From: Symbiodinium natans
Taxonomy: Eukaryota > Sar > Dinophyceae > Suessiales > Symbiodiniaceae
Direction of reading: 5' to 3'
NCBI GenBank assembly: GCA_905221605.1
Contig: CAJNDS010002332.1
Coordinates: forward strand, 10,001-74,000
DNA length: 64,000 nt
Shown here: piece after piece, positions 1-10,511 of the stretch
Layout: each line of letters starts with the position of its first letter
Numbering within the stretch: position 1 is the stretch's first letter
The notes under the pieces: model-generated
Database searches by the model: none
What the model saw: the letters and a program-made list of their open reading frames with translations, nothing else
Told to the model about the DNA's origin: nothing
Translations under genes and position numbers: made by a program

Positions 1-234
1 ACACGGCGGTTCCCCCCAAACGCAAACCGCGAAGTGGATCGGGACAGGGCCACCCTGAACAGGCCAGGTGTGGGACTTCTTGCAATCCCCCTAAGTGAAA
101 ATCGTCAATGACGTCCCCCTTCGTGCTTTCCTTATCGACCAACTAGCTGACCACAGTCATTGCCAGGGGCTTCTTCCAGTCATAACCTAGAAAGATCTTC
201 TTTGCAGCTAAGTGCACCTAAGTGCACCCTACAC

Positions 235-330
235 AGCCCCCCCATCCTTCTGCACAATGTGCAAGAGATCCGGCGCATCCACGACCCCTGCCGGCACGCA
301 GTGGAAGTAGCCCGGAAAGGCTCCAACGTA
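235..330 (-). CDS. Internal exon, unrecognised protein
   Basis: This 96-nt exon is phase 0 at both ends, with acceptor CGCAG and donor GTGTAG. It reads YVGAFPGYFHCVPAGVVDAP followed by DLLHIVQKDGGA, with mostly C/G-ending codons. A different frame just upstream (high coordinates to 500) is also open and begins MGCWF, but only 14 nt would separate the two, too little for an intron, so one of them is wrong. The family is not recognised. Confidence 0.4.
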
Positions 331-936
331 CTGCGAGCGCTGACCTCAGGATCCATGGTGTACCAAGAAGATGGAGGGGAACCGTCCCCAAAATACTCGA
401 GCAAGCAATGCCTGTCTGGGTAATAAGGGCCTAAAATCTCATTGACCCCAGCCTCCTCAGCCTCTGTTGCAGGCGGAGGAGCCGAAAACCAACAGCCCAT
501 CCGAAGTCTCCGTGAGGGCCATGAGACCGCAGGCTCCTGAACGCCTGGCGAAGCTTCGATTCTGTCACCGAGGGATCGGCTATGGTGGGTTGTAAACCTG
601 AGAAGTCACTACTATGTACATGTCAATGCTGTAGATGTACTAGAAACCATTTCCGTGCTCTGAAACCTGCCGTGCTCATAGACATCCACGATTTAAGGTT
701 TTAAGAATTTCGGAAGGCCCTCTCTCTGTAAAACTTTGCCCGGACCCAGATTTTTCAATTTTTTCAAATTTCAACACGCAAATTTCACATCCAGCAGCTT
801 TGCACCGCATGCGATTTCAAGCCTTGAACGAGTGGAAATTGTCCTTGAAGTCCAGAGGCACCCCTCCGCATGCAAGAACAACCCGTGCCACGCACACTGC
901 TAGGCTCGAGATCGCACTCCCCTTCCTCTGCTCGTC

Positions 937-996
937 CCTCCTCCTCCTCCTCCTCCTCCTCCTCCTCCTCCTCCTCCTCCTCCTCCTCCTCCTCCT
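937..996. repeat. (CCT)n microsatellite
   Basis: About twenty uninterrupted CCT/AGG triplets. The poly-Leu and poly-Arg/Gly frames over it are repeat artefacts. Confidence 0.95.
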
Positions 997-1526
997 GTCC
1001 GCTTCCTCTTCATCGACTCTTCCTCTACTCTCCTCAGGAAATATAGAATGTTGTCTGATTGCTTTCTTGCAACCCGACTGACTGCTAAGTGCCAAGGCGC
1101 CAGTCCGCGCGGACTAGTCGAGTCCATACGTGGGAACAGTGGGACGAGTCAAGAGGTCCATAGCGATACGAGTACTATCGACCAGAACCTCAGGTACCCT
1201 TTCGCGCATCGCTTACATCAGCTCACACACCTAACTCCCCATAGATACGCTAGGCGTGATGCAATCCGTTAGGCCCAATCCGGTGACCAAATGCGGGCGC
1301 GGGCGTGCACGCGGTTTGCCGCAGCTTAACGGGCGTGTGCTGCAACCTTGTCGGAGGTGTCCCCCCAGTCGACTCGGGTGTCGGTGCTGCGGCTCTGGTA
1401 GTAGGTGCTGAAGACGCTGTCAAGGCGGACAGCGCCCGCAAGCTCCGTCTTCCCTTTACACTCGGGCAGGCGTGTGGCACGACTTGAAAAAGTGGCGGGG
1501 GGGCTCAGGCCCCGATGCAGGGGGCG

Positions 1527-1542
1527 GCCAAAATGGCTACGG
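1527..1542 (-). other. Relic of the dinoflagellate spliced leader
   Basis: Read on the minus strand, these 16 nt are CCGTAGCCATTTTGGC, identical to the start of the 22-nt dinoflagellate spliced leader (DinoSL). The match stops before the terminal TCAAG, and no GT donor follows, so this is not an intact SL RNA gene. Truncated leaders embedded in genomic DNA are known in dinoflagellates as traces of reinserted trans-spliced mRNAs. Just downstream on the minus strand (below 1525) I see no convincing coding exon, so any retrogene has decayed or been lost. Confidence 0.65.
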
Positions 1543-1549
1543 CTCTTTC

Positions 1550-1790
1550 TTTTTTTCCTTCTTTCCTTCCTTCCTTCCGTCCGTCGTTCCTTCCTTCCCC
1601 TGCACCCAGTGCCGCTGCTCAAGCGATCCTCGCCTTTCTCTTGTTCATTCTTTAATTCTTTCATTATTTCATTCTTTCATTATTTTATTCTTTTATTCTT
1701 TCGTTCTTTCATTCTTTTCTTCTTTCATTCTTTCATTCTGTCTTTCTTTGTTGTTTTCTTCTTTCCTTCGTTCTTTCTTGGGGCTTGAGG
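1550..1790. repeat. Pyrimidine-rich TTCATTC/TTCTT tract
   Basis: A degenerate polypyrimidine tract built of TTCC, TTCTT and ATTCTTTC units. Its Phe/Ser-rich frames (FFHSFI-type) should not be annotated as protein. Confidence 0.9.
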
Positions 1791-1811
1791 GCACGAAGCT
1801 CCCGCACAGTC

Positions 1812-1985
1812 TCCTTCTCTCTCTCTCTCTCCCCTCTCTGTTCGCTCGTTGCATTAAATCCATCCGTGCAGGTATCTATGGCATCTATGGAAAGCTAAAG
1901 CCATGTGAGATGAGGTGGTTGTGTAAGAGTCAAAAGCACATGGAGACATGCCCTTCGCACACGCACACACACACACACACACTCA
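1812..1985. repeat. (CT)n and (CA)n microsatellites
   Basis: A short CT run near 1812-1835 and a CA run near 1957-1986, with ordinary non-coding sequence between. Confidence 0.85.
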
Positions 1986-2130
1986 CACGGGCAGGAAGAG
2001 GAAGTTGCCGCGGCACATTCGTCAGTCTTACGTGCCGTTTTTACAAGACGCATGTAGAGCCTCTGCCCCGGCCTGCCAGCCGCCATTTGCTTCCCGGCAT
2101 CTGAGAGGTGCGTGTAGATCACATACTTGA

Positions 2131-3095
2131 AGCTTGTCTCCTTTCTCATCCCCAAAGAAAGAACCTAGTTTCTGAGTGGAAGCTGTGCAGGAAGCCAAAC
2201 AGTCTAACAGTCCTGCATGTCCAAGAGAAGGTGTGGGCCCACCTCTGCCATGTATACCTGCAAGGCTGAAGGAATAGCAGGTTAGCACATGGAATGACAC
2301 TCCACTGGTTGGCGAACTTCGTGAACGGCCCCCCCATTGTTCACAGCAAGAACCATCTGAGGGATCTTTTGATGTCACATGGAATCTGGGCAAAGTTCAA
2401 GGCTGTCCCTCGTCACCCCGAGCTTGCAGGCTCATGATATTGCAGCTGTTAGAGAGGCTAGCAACTTGAATAACTGCAAGTTAGACTGAAGCAGCTCTGC
2501 ATACTGAGAAATCCCAGTGCCTTGTAAGACACGAGGCACCACACCACACCGTCGAAAAGCTGCGGCTTCTCGCGCCGTGCCGCCTGCCAGTGGTCCTCCC
2601 AAGAACAAATAAGAAATGCACCGGTGGCAGTACCGGTATTGCGGTTATAACTCTACAGTGCTGCCCCCCCTGTCTCGATTCTTCGATTGGTCTTCCCAAA
2701 CTCAGAGGTTAAACAAGACAGAGCCTTGAAAAAGAATCGAGAAGAATCAAGATTCGTGCGGAAGTCCTGGGAAGGCTTCCGGGCCCCGGACCGCCGCCCC
2801 ACCAATGTTGAGAGATGGAACACCAGTGGAAAAAAGCAACTGCTTGATTCTTGCGCAGGGCCAAGACCCGAGATTCCGAGCGAACAATGTTCCGTACCCA
2901 ACTAAAAACTCTGGCGTTTGAAGCTTGGTAATTGGGAACACGGATTCCCCCACAAGTCCGCGAGGAATCTTGCTTCTTGCATATTGGCTCCGGACCCATG
3001 CTGCCCGACTGAAGCCATTGTTGGGGCACCGAGGCAACCAGAGCAGCACCCAATTTAGCACCCTAAGCCCCAACACCGGACGATGGACTTCCCAG
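2131..3095. other. No gene recognised
   Basis: Several open frames overlap on both strands, but none has both splice-like edges and the codon bias of the better exons in this window. I treat it as intergenic or intronic. Confidence 0.5.
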
Positions 3096-3173
3096 GGCGC
3101 GGCCCTGGGCCTGTATGAGGTACTTGGGTACATGAACTTCCCCAACAACTTCCGCAGCCCTGCGCGCAGATGA
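3096..3173 (+). CDS. Possible exon ending in a stop
   Basis: It follows an acceptor-like TTCCCAG and stays open for 25 codons to TGA. Codons end mostly in C or G (for example TAC ATG AAC TTC CCC AAC AAC TTC, YMNFPNNF). A donor-like GTACTT after GLYE offers a shorter alternative. The product is unknown. Confidence 0.35.
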   Translation, partial: GAALGLYEVLGYMNFPNNFRSPARR

Positions 3174-3459
3174 GCACCAGCGTCCCTGGGGGGGGGGGGT
3201 GTGTGTCCCTTAAACAGCTGCCCACGTGGGAAACCCAAGAAGGCCTTCCGGGGAGCACAAGCAGAACGAGATTCCATGCAGTCCTCAACATTTGATTCCA
3301 CTTCTTCATCATACTGCCTCAGCTCGCATGGTAGGCTTTCGTGAAATGTGTTGCTTGGACTTCTTCTGTATCCTCAGTGTTCATGTTCTCCAGAACGCAA
3401 AAACTCCTGAGAGTAATTACTATTTGCGGGGAGTAGCAGCTTTATCGATCTGCAAAATT

Positions 3460-3711
3460 TCATGCTAGCGCGCTGTGGCTTTCTAGGCCCTCTCGACAGA
3501 TGTGGAGAATTTTCCCGACTGAAGGCTGAGCAGCCAAACTGCGCCACAACGACGCTGCAAGATGAACCCAGGTGACATCCCCAAGTATCCCCCCCAAATT
3601 CTCCCCGGCCTCAAGCCCGGAATCCTTCGAACATCGATGGCGCTGATGGGGAAAGGCCCTTTCCTGGCTTTTTGCTTCTCTCAAGGCTGCTGTTCGGATT
3701 TTGAGGGCCAT
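3460..3711 (-). CDS. Small ORF, hypothetical
   Basis: An 83-codon frame starting with ATG (MALKIRTAALREAKSQERAF) and running to TGA. The first third is basic and helical with reasonable codon bias; the rest is less convincing. No family is recognised and no splice partner is found. At this length chance is still possible. Confidence 0.3.
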   Translation of the reverse strand: MALKIRTAALREAKSQERAFPHQRHRCSKDSGLEAGENLGGILGDVTWVHLAASLWRSLAAQPSVGKILHICREGLESHSALA

Positions 3712-3882
3712 TGTTTTTGAGGGGTTTGTCGCTCGCGGGAAGGCGGATTCGGCAAGCGGCCTGCCTGAACCCTGAACATCTTCCTCTGTCAGGCAAGTAG
3801 CTTAAGCAGCTTGCAACATGCCAACACCAAAACAAGGGAATTCAACGCCTCCGCCATAACTCAAGCCCGAGCCGCAGCAGCA

Positions 3883-3918
3883 CCCCTGGGACGGCTGAAT
3901 CCACAGCCGTCCCAGGGG
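3883..3918. repeat. Perfect 15-bp hairpin, 6-nt loop
   Basis: The left arm (3883-3897) is the exact reverse complement of the right arm (3904-3918), with AATCCA in the loop. The stem is GC-rich (CCCCTGGGACGGCTG). Confidence 0.85.
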
Positions 3919-4097
3919 CTCGGAGCTTCATGTCAGGCTCGAATTGGACACGCAGGAGGTGTAGGGACAGAGGTTGCTGTGGCTTCGGGTCGTGTGGGAC
4001 ACTTCGAGTCTGCAGTTATCCAGGGCTGCTGGGCTTGATCGTGATGTGAGTTGAAGATGCTTGTGGGTTCGGAGTTGTTGCTTGTGGGTTGGGCTAC

Positions 4098-4268
4098 CAT
4101 CATGCATTGTGTCGAACCTGTGTTGCCCTTCTACTGGACTTCCGGCCGGTTGAGTTTCCTCAAAGCCCTCGAACCTCTCAGCCCCTTGCGACGCGAAGCT
4201 TAGGGTGACTTTTTCTCGGAGCCCGGCAATCAAAATGCGACCGCCAGCATCCATGTGAGACAGCAACG
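4098..4268 (-). CDS. Internal exon, unrecognised protein
   Basis: The exon is 171 nt, begins after TTTGTCCAG and ends before GTAGCC. It reads LLSHMDAGGRILIAGLREKV and continues to RFDTMHD. Codon bias is good throughout. The start could mark the end of a Rossmann-like strand, but that is a guess. No neighbouring exon of matching phase was found. Confidence 0.45.
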
Positions 4269-4329
4269 CTGGACAAACTTCTTGGGGCTTTCGAGCTTTC
4301 GAGTCCCACTGCGTCGTTCCTTTTAAAAT

Positions 4330-4384
4330 AGTTGAACGAGCTACAACAGCTACAATGCAGCTACAACAGCTACAACAGCTACAA
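4330..4384. repeat. CAGCTACAA minisatellite
   Basis: Imperfect 9-nt repeats of the CTACAACAG type, directly before the plus-strand exon at 4398. Confidence 0.8.
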
Positions 4385-4397
4385 GCTAGGCTCCCAG

Positions 4398-4460
4398 GTG
4401 CATCAGCTGGTGCCCAGTCTCCGACGGCAAAGGCTCGGCTACATGAACCTCGATGCCTGG
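4398..4460 (+). CDS. Internal exon, 21 codons
   Basis: The acceptor is CTCCCAG and the donor GTGGCT; 63 nt, phase 0 at both ends. It begins VHQLVPSLRRQRL and ends YMNLDAW, with nearly every codon ending in C or G. It is bounded by a 9-nt repeat upstream and the CATA repeat field downstream. Family unknown. Confidence 0.45.
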
Positions 4461-4699
4461 GTGGCTTCTCTGCGAGCTTTCAGACTGACGGGCTGCGGTT
4501 TGGGGCACAAAGTTACTGCCCTTGTTTCAGCAAGTAGCTACTGGTACTGTAGGACCGTGGCTCTTGAGGGCCACCAGAAGCTTTGTGCTCGTGTTTCAAG
4601 CATCAAGCATCACATCGGCAACAGTTCCAGTGGCAACCAAGCAGCATTTGCAACAGTTGCCGCATTTGCAGCATTTGCTTGGTTTCCTCGGCTCACATG

Positions 4700-5195
4700 T
4701 ACATACATACGTACATGCATGCATACATGCATACATACATAATCACACATACATAACCGTACATAATCATACATGCAATGCAACATACAATGTAACATAC
4801 ATACATACATACATACATACATACATACATACATACATACATACATACATACATACATACATACATTATACATACATACATACATACATACATACATACA
4901 TCCATCCATCCATGCATGCATGCATGCATACATACATACATACACACACACACACAGACAAGCATACTCACACATACATACAATCATACATAATCATACA
5001 TACAATTTTCGTACATACACAATCATACAATCATACAATTTTTCATACATACATACATACATACATACATACATACGTACATACATACATACATGCAGAC
5101 AGACAGACAGACAGACAGACACACAGACAGACAGACACACAGACACACATACGCAGATACACACACCACACAGAGACACACACACACACACACAA
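4700..5195. repeat. CATA / CAGA / CA tetranucleotide field
   Basis: Nearly 500 bp of CATA repeats with CATC, CATG, CAGA and CA sub-blocks. The long Tyr-Ile-His frames on plus and Met-Tyr-Val-Cys frames on minus are products of this repeat, not a gene. Confidence 0.95.
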
Positions 5196-5776
5196 AATCT
5201 ATCCCCCATCCAGAAGGCAGTGCAGCCACATTGGGCAAGCAAAGGTCCAAATGCTCAGGCCGACTCAGACATCTGACACCTCAACCCCGACAGTGCCGCA
5301 AGTACGGAAACCCATATCCCGAGACCCCAAACACGTTTTGAGATCGAGGAGTCTTGCTTCTTTTGCCACGGCGGCCTTTTCCAGCCTGGCCAGTCTCTCC
5401 ACAACCACGAACGCCCTCGACAGTACACCCTATGCACAGGGTGTCCACGCAGCATTTCATTCATTAAAGCTTCGGGTCTGCGGGTTCAGAGTGGGATGCT
5501 GGTCCTCTGAGTCCATCAATCCTCAAAAGTAAGCCGCTACTCCCCCCCCCCCCCCCCCCAGAAGCTGCAGCTAGCGCCTCTCACGGCACTCTGCAATCAT
5601 CAGCAAGATTGTCTGCCATGACACAGGCTTCTGCTCCTGGTTAGGGCGTTCTTTCTTTGTTGGGGGGGGCACGAAGGGGGAGGTTGGTGATGCATGCATC
5701 GGTGCTTTATAGATGGTCACCCTTACCCTCTGTTCAATGGGGTGCCTCCACGGTCCAAGGCTTTACCAAACTGTAC

Positions 5777-8700
5777 CGAAATCTCCTGCTGAGTCTGACC
5801 AATCTTGGCGGCAATCTCGCCGATGTTCTCCTCACAGTGCTCGGATGGGAGGCATTATCCGCAAGCGTGAACGGCGCGAACACACCATATCACACCATGT
5901 CTCGTGTGTGCGAGTACCATGAGGACGAACATACCCCCCCACCACTAGGCCACAACTTGTTTCTCGCTTTGTCAGGGGCTTCCCTGGCTCGGAGTCACAA
6001 ACCGTCACGCGGCCACAAAACCTTTAGAGTCCGTCTGCTTCGCTGCTTGCGCAGCTGGGCGCTGCTTGCGTTTTGTGTTTTGGGGGTCCTCGAGCAGGGC
6101 GGCGATGCTGTCGTCCTTCTCGGCAATCTTGCCTTTGGCTTGCAAAAACGAACGAAGCAATCGGCAGGTTCTTAGATTTCTTAGCTTCTGTGGCCTTTCT
6201 CAATGGGGTCGTGACCTCTCCGGATCTGCCCTGGGATCTCCAGAACTGTTTGGGCTTCACGGTCTTGACGGCACAAATGCAGCGCCGCTGCTGTTGCACA
6301 GGTCGACCATCTCGTTGAGTTCGTAGCTTTGCTCGGTGCTGGCAAGGGTCAATCGACGGTGTACCTGCAGGGTTACCTCCCTACTGGTCACATGGCTTAC
6401 TGCGCGTGATACATGTGTTGGTCGCTTTCGGGGATCAGCTGCGGTTGTTCAAACAAGTCTTATTATAATATAGGTAATGCCGTTTTGATTCCATGCTCGG
6501 GTCAGCATGGGGACTTGGGCCGGAGATGTTCATGTCCTGATCTTTCGGGGCTGCACCCCCCACGTTGGTGTTGTCACGCTTGAACTCCTTGCAAAGGCAT
6601 ATTGTGCCACAAAGCTTGCCTCCGCTGCCGCTACGACCTCGGCGATGGGCGCTAATCTCGCTCGCGCGCCCTCCTGAGGATCCCGGCTTTCGGATTTCAA
6701 GAGCAGGGGCAGGGTGAAGACACTAAGGCTTCACTAAGTCTCAATTGTCTCCAAGGTCTCAGCTTGAACCTGGCTTGGAGATGCGCCAACCCACCCCTGC
6801 CTCCTGTGGAAGGAATACCCGCGGCAGAGCCGGAACGTGCCTTGCAGGGTCCGGACTTGGCGCCCCAAGATCTTTCACGCCAGTGCCACACAAAAACACG
6901 AAACACCGGACAGCTTCCAAAGTTACACTGCAAAACACCAGATCGCACAGGACATGGAGGTGCTGGAAATACAGCCGCTCTCTAGCAGCACCACCCATTG
7001 ACGGACCCGGCGCCGATGAACCTGAAACGACTGTGCCTCGCAGCATCTGGGCCCATCGCAGCGTGGGAGTCCCGGAGCAGCTGCCAAACTTCATGCTCCA
7101 GCTGCCTGGGTACTTGGAAACCCCCCCCCCTTGACCTGGAGATCTGCAAGCATTGACATTCAAAGCTTTGCCGAACTCGGGATGATTTCTGGCGAGGCAT
7201 TCGCCGAAATGGTAAAGTAAGCTCTTCAAGGTACACAGTGTATTCTTCTCAAGCCCGCAAGCCAACCTCCATACATCCGACGCCCGAGTTCTCTACGCCA
7301 GCAACCCCGGAGGTAGGGCCCCGCACCGAGCGCGCTGTTCTGCGGCCAGCAAGTCGATCACCTCAGTTGAATTGCGAGTCTCATGCGATCAAAGGTAGTG
7401 ACTGCGACAGGCCAGGCGAGGTGCATGCTTCACGCATCTCGAGGTCTGAAAAACCGTCTTGGTAGTCCACTGAACGATTTCAGGGTGCCGAAAAACTGCG
7501 GAAAACTTGGTCGACCGCATGTTCCTGCTCTAATGCCTTTACATTTCAACTTATCAGGCCGTACATGACAGAACCTACACCCGAAGTCCACACTACTGCT
7601 GGGAAGCTCGTGAGACTCCACTTGAACTTATACATCATCATACATCCCGGAAACCTCCTTCGACCCGGAGCAACACTTGCCTCGCTGGCGCGCTCAGCAT
7701 CCAAAAACTGGTCCCAGTACTCCTGGCACACATGCGCGGAAAACGGGCACCGAGCTGAACAGTTCCACGGTTTCATCAGACTTCCCCTTGTCCCTGATGG
7801 GCTTAAGCGAGATAAGCGAGATGCACGCCCTCAGCAAACCTCGCGCCTCCAAGCCGACTGTTTGCCGTGCCCAATGCCGCTCCTGGCATGGCACCCCAGC
7901 ACCAACGACTTGCCGTGGGAAGCCATGCTTTTTAGAAAGCCGAGTGCAAGCAGGAAGTCAACACGACCCTTTCGAGAAGTTTAATTGCCGTGATAAACCC
8001 GCTGCTGCGTGATCTGATGTATGCACGTCCTCCTTCTCAAGGGCGCTGATCTCTGCGTTCTTCGCATGCCTGTCCGTGTTTCGGCCGCAGAGAAATGATC
8101 AGCATGTTCAGCACAGATGCAACTTGAACATCCGTGCCATCCACACCATTGCCATGCCTGCCACGCTACTGCTGCATTGCTTACACCCTTCTTTCACAGA
8201 AGCAGTGAGCAGCGTTATGCCATCCTACACTTCGGAGCGGAACGCCTCTGTTGCTGCCGCGTTTCCGTCAGCTCCCGCACTTTTCCTGGGTCCGCTCTCA
8301 GAGAGCTTGGGCTTCTCTAAGGACGTGGGACTTTGGGTGGGGACCTCAGTTCCCAAACCCCCGCCTCAAACTGTGGAAGCTGCCCCCTTATCGTAGATTG
8401 ACATCCTGGTCCCTGGCGCCGAAGGCCTTTGGCAAACCTCATGATTTCAGGGTGCACTCTTGCCACTTCCGGAATTCCAGGGGCTGGCGCCGGGTTTGGC
8501 ATTGGGCTTCGCCAGACCCAACCACTCCATATTGTAGGAGCCTGAATAATTTTATGGGTGTTTTTTGGGGGTTCTTACAGTATGATTACAAAGGGACCAT
8601 AAGGGAACATTCTTAGTAACTCTTCTCCGACCCCTAGGTTCGTCACCAATAGTTAAGAACAAGCCCAGCCCGAATCCGAACATCAGAACGGGTTGCGGGT

Positions 8701-10471
8701 GCACTGGTGAGCTTGATTCTCCCACCAAGCACAGACGTCCCGGTCGCTGGCCATGTCCTGGATGTAAGTTTAAGGGCTTTGTTGCCACCCGCCTAGGCCC
8801 CTCTGGGAAGTTTAAGGGTTTTGGGGTTTAAGGTTTAGGGTTTAGTACTTGTTGAAGCTTGGGTTTGTGAGTCTTTGGGTGCGACATGTACCGAATTTGT
8901 TTGTGCTTGCGGCAAGCGTGTCGTGCTCGGTAAGCTGATGATTATAGAGTCCTTCAGGGAGGCCATAAAGGGGGTGGCTTCAAAGGAAGCATCATGAAGG
9001 CTTACGGAGCGACATTTTGCATGAGGAGCTTGGGCTGAACCTTGCTGCTGCAATAACTTCTCATGGACGCCCTTGAAGAAAGTAGGCACTAGTGCAGGAT
9101 ACACGTGTTTCTGCAACATGCACGATGGTCTGGGATTCAGCTCGAGCTGGCACTATTCAAGAAAACGACCTGCGTACCATTATTGACTGGCTCGATTGGC
9201 ACTCAGGCTAAGCAGGTTCAAAGCCAAAGCAAAGAAACGCTTACCTCGTGTTCTAACCATCTTGGATCGCGTTCCACGCGAACATGCCCTGAAGTAAATA
9301 CTTACCCACAAGCCAATTTTTCCAAACCCTCCCGAACACTGGAGCGGCTCCTCCTGAGCGGTCTTGTCCCCTACTGCGGCACGCGCGAGGCGGTCTTTGA
9401 AGGTCTCTATACGCTCCTTTCCACACGGATTGAAGGATAGGTTTAAGGGTTGGTGCTACTGCTGGTTTTGTCGCTTCGGAACATGCGGCTGCATTTTAAG
9501 ACTGCACGGCTCAGATGTTGCATGGGTCTATAGAATGCACTTTGTTTTTTCAGATCAGACTCGAGGGGGAAACGTCGGAGGACCCCTGAACTTCCCTGAG
9601 CGCGGTAATGAAATAGCCCGTTGGAAGACTCCACCGGCTATTCTCAATGTCCTGCATCAGCAAATAGGGGCGATGCTCTGCCGGGCACGTCTTCAACGCC
9701 AAGACGAGTGCCGGTCCTTCAAGAATGCCGAGGTCTTCTGCAACTTCTTGGTCTCATCCGAAATGGCATCCTGAGGCAAGTTCGATTCAAGTCTCCATCT
9801 CCACAAGTTCCACTGCACCCTGTGGCGTCCATCTCACTGTCTTCTTAGGGTTTAGGGTTTACGGCTTAGGGGTTAGGGTAGTCTTGCCACCCGCCTAGCT
9901 GATGCATCACATCGCACTGCAGGGAAGACCCTCGTTTCTTGCCAAAGGAAAACTAGAAAGAGGCACACCATTCTGTGCATCCTCCACTGTCCTCTGTTGT
10001 TTGCTTTCATCTTCACAAAGGATGGGATCGCCCCAACCAGGGGTTTAGGGTTTAGGGTTTAGGGTTTAGGGTTTAGGGTTTAGGGTTTAGGGTTTGGCAC
10101 GCGCTCTCTGCCAGCAGTGCTCAGCGCTCCCTTTGCTTTCCGAGGCCGCGGCACATGTGGCCGAACCCCCAGAGCATGCACACACTCAGGACTTTTCAAT
10201 GAGGCCCGCTCCCGCAGGAAGCAGTCAGCCCCACTTCAACAAGCCCCGGGCCACAGCCGCAGGGTTTAGGGTTTAGGGTTTAGGGTTTAGGGTTCGGATA
10301 ACCACGCTGTGCCCACACCCGAACACGGGGGGTCCTGCTCGGCACGCAGCTCTTGGAGTTGCTGTCGGCCCTTGGCGCACCTCTTTTTCGGGTGCGGCTC
10401 ATTGCCTATCTATTTAGTCCTGAACCCTGTGTATACACAGATATTATATGTCTTATATGGTCATCTATAAG

Positions 10472-10511
<40 letters not shown>

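Noticed and set aside
4522-5532. 336-codon plus frame (Tyr-Ile-His repeats) and matching minus frames
   Set aside because: Produced by the CATA/CAGA microsatellite. Only the flanking non-repeat parts could be coding.
7565-8012. Overlapping plus ORFs of 139 and 111 codons
   Set aside because: Antisense of three mini-exons that match the phase-0 set on the minus strand.
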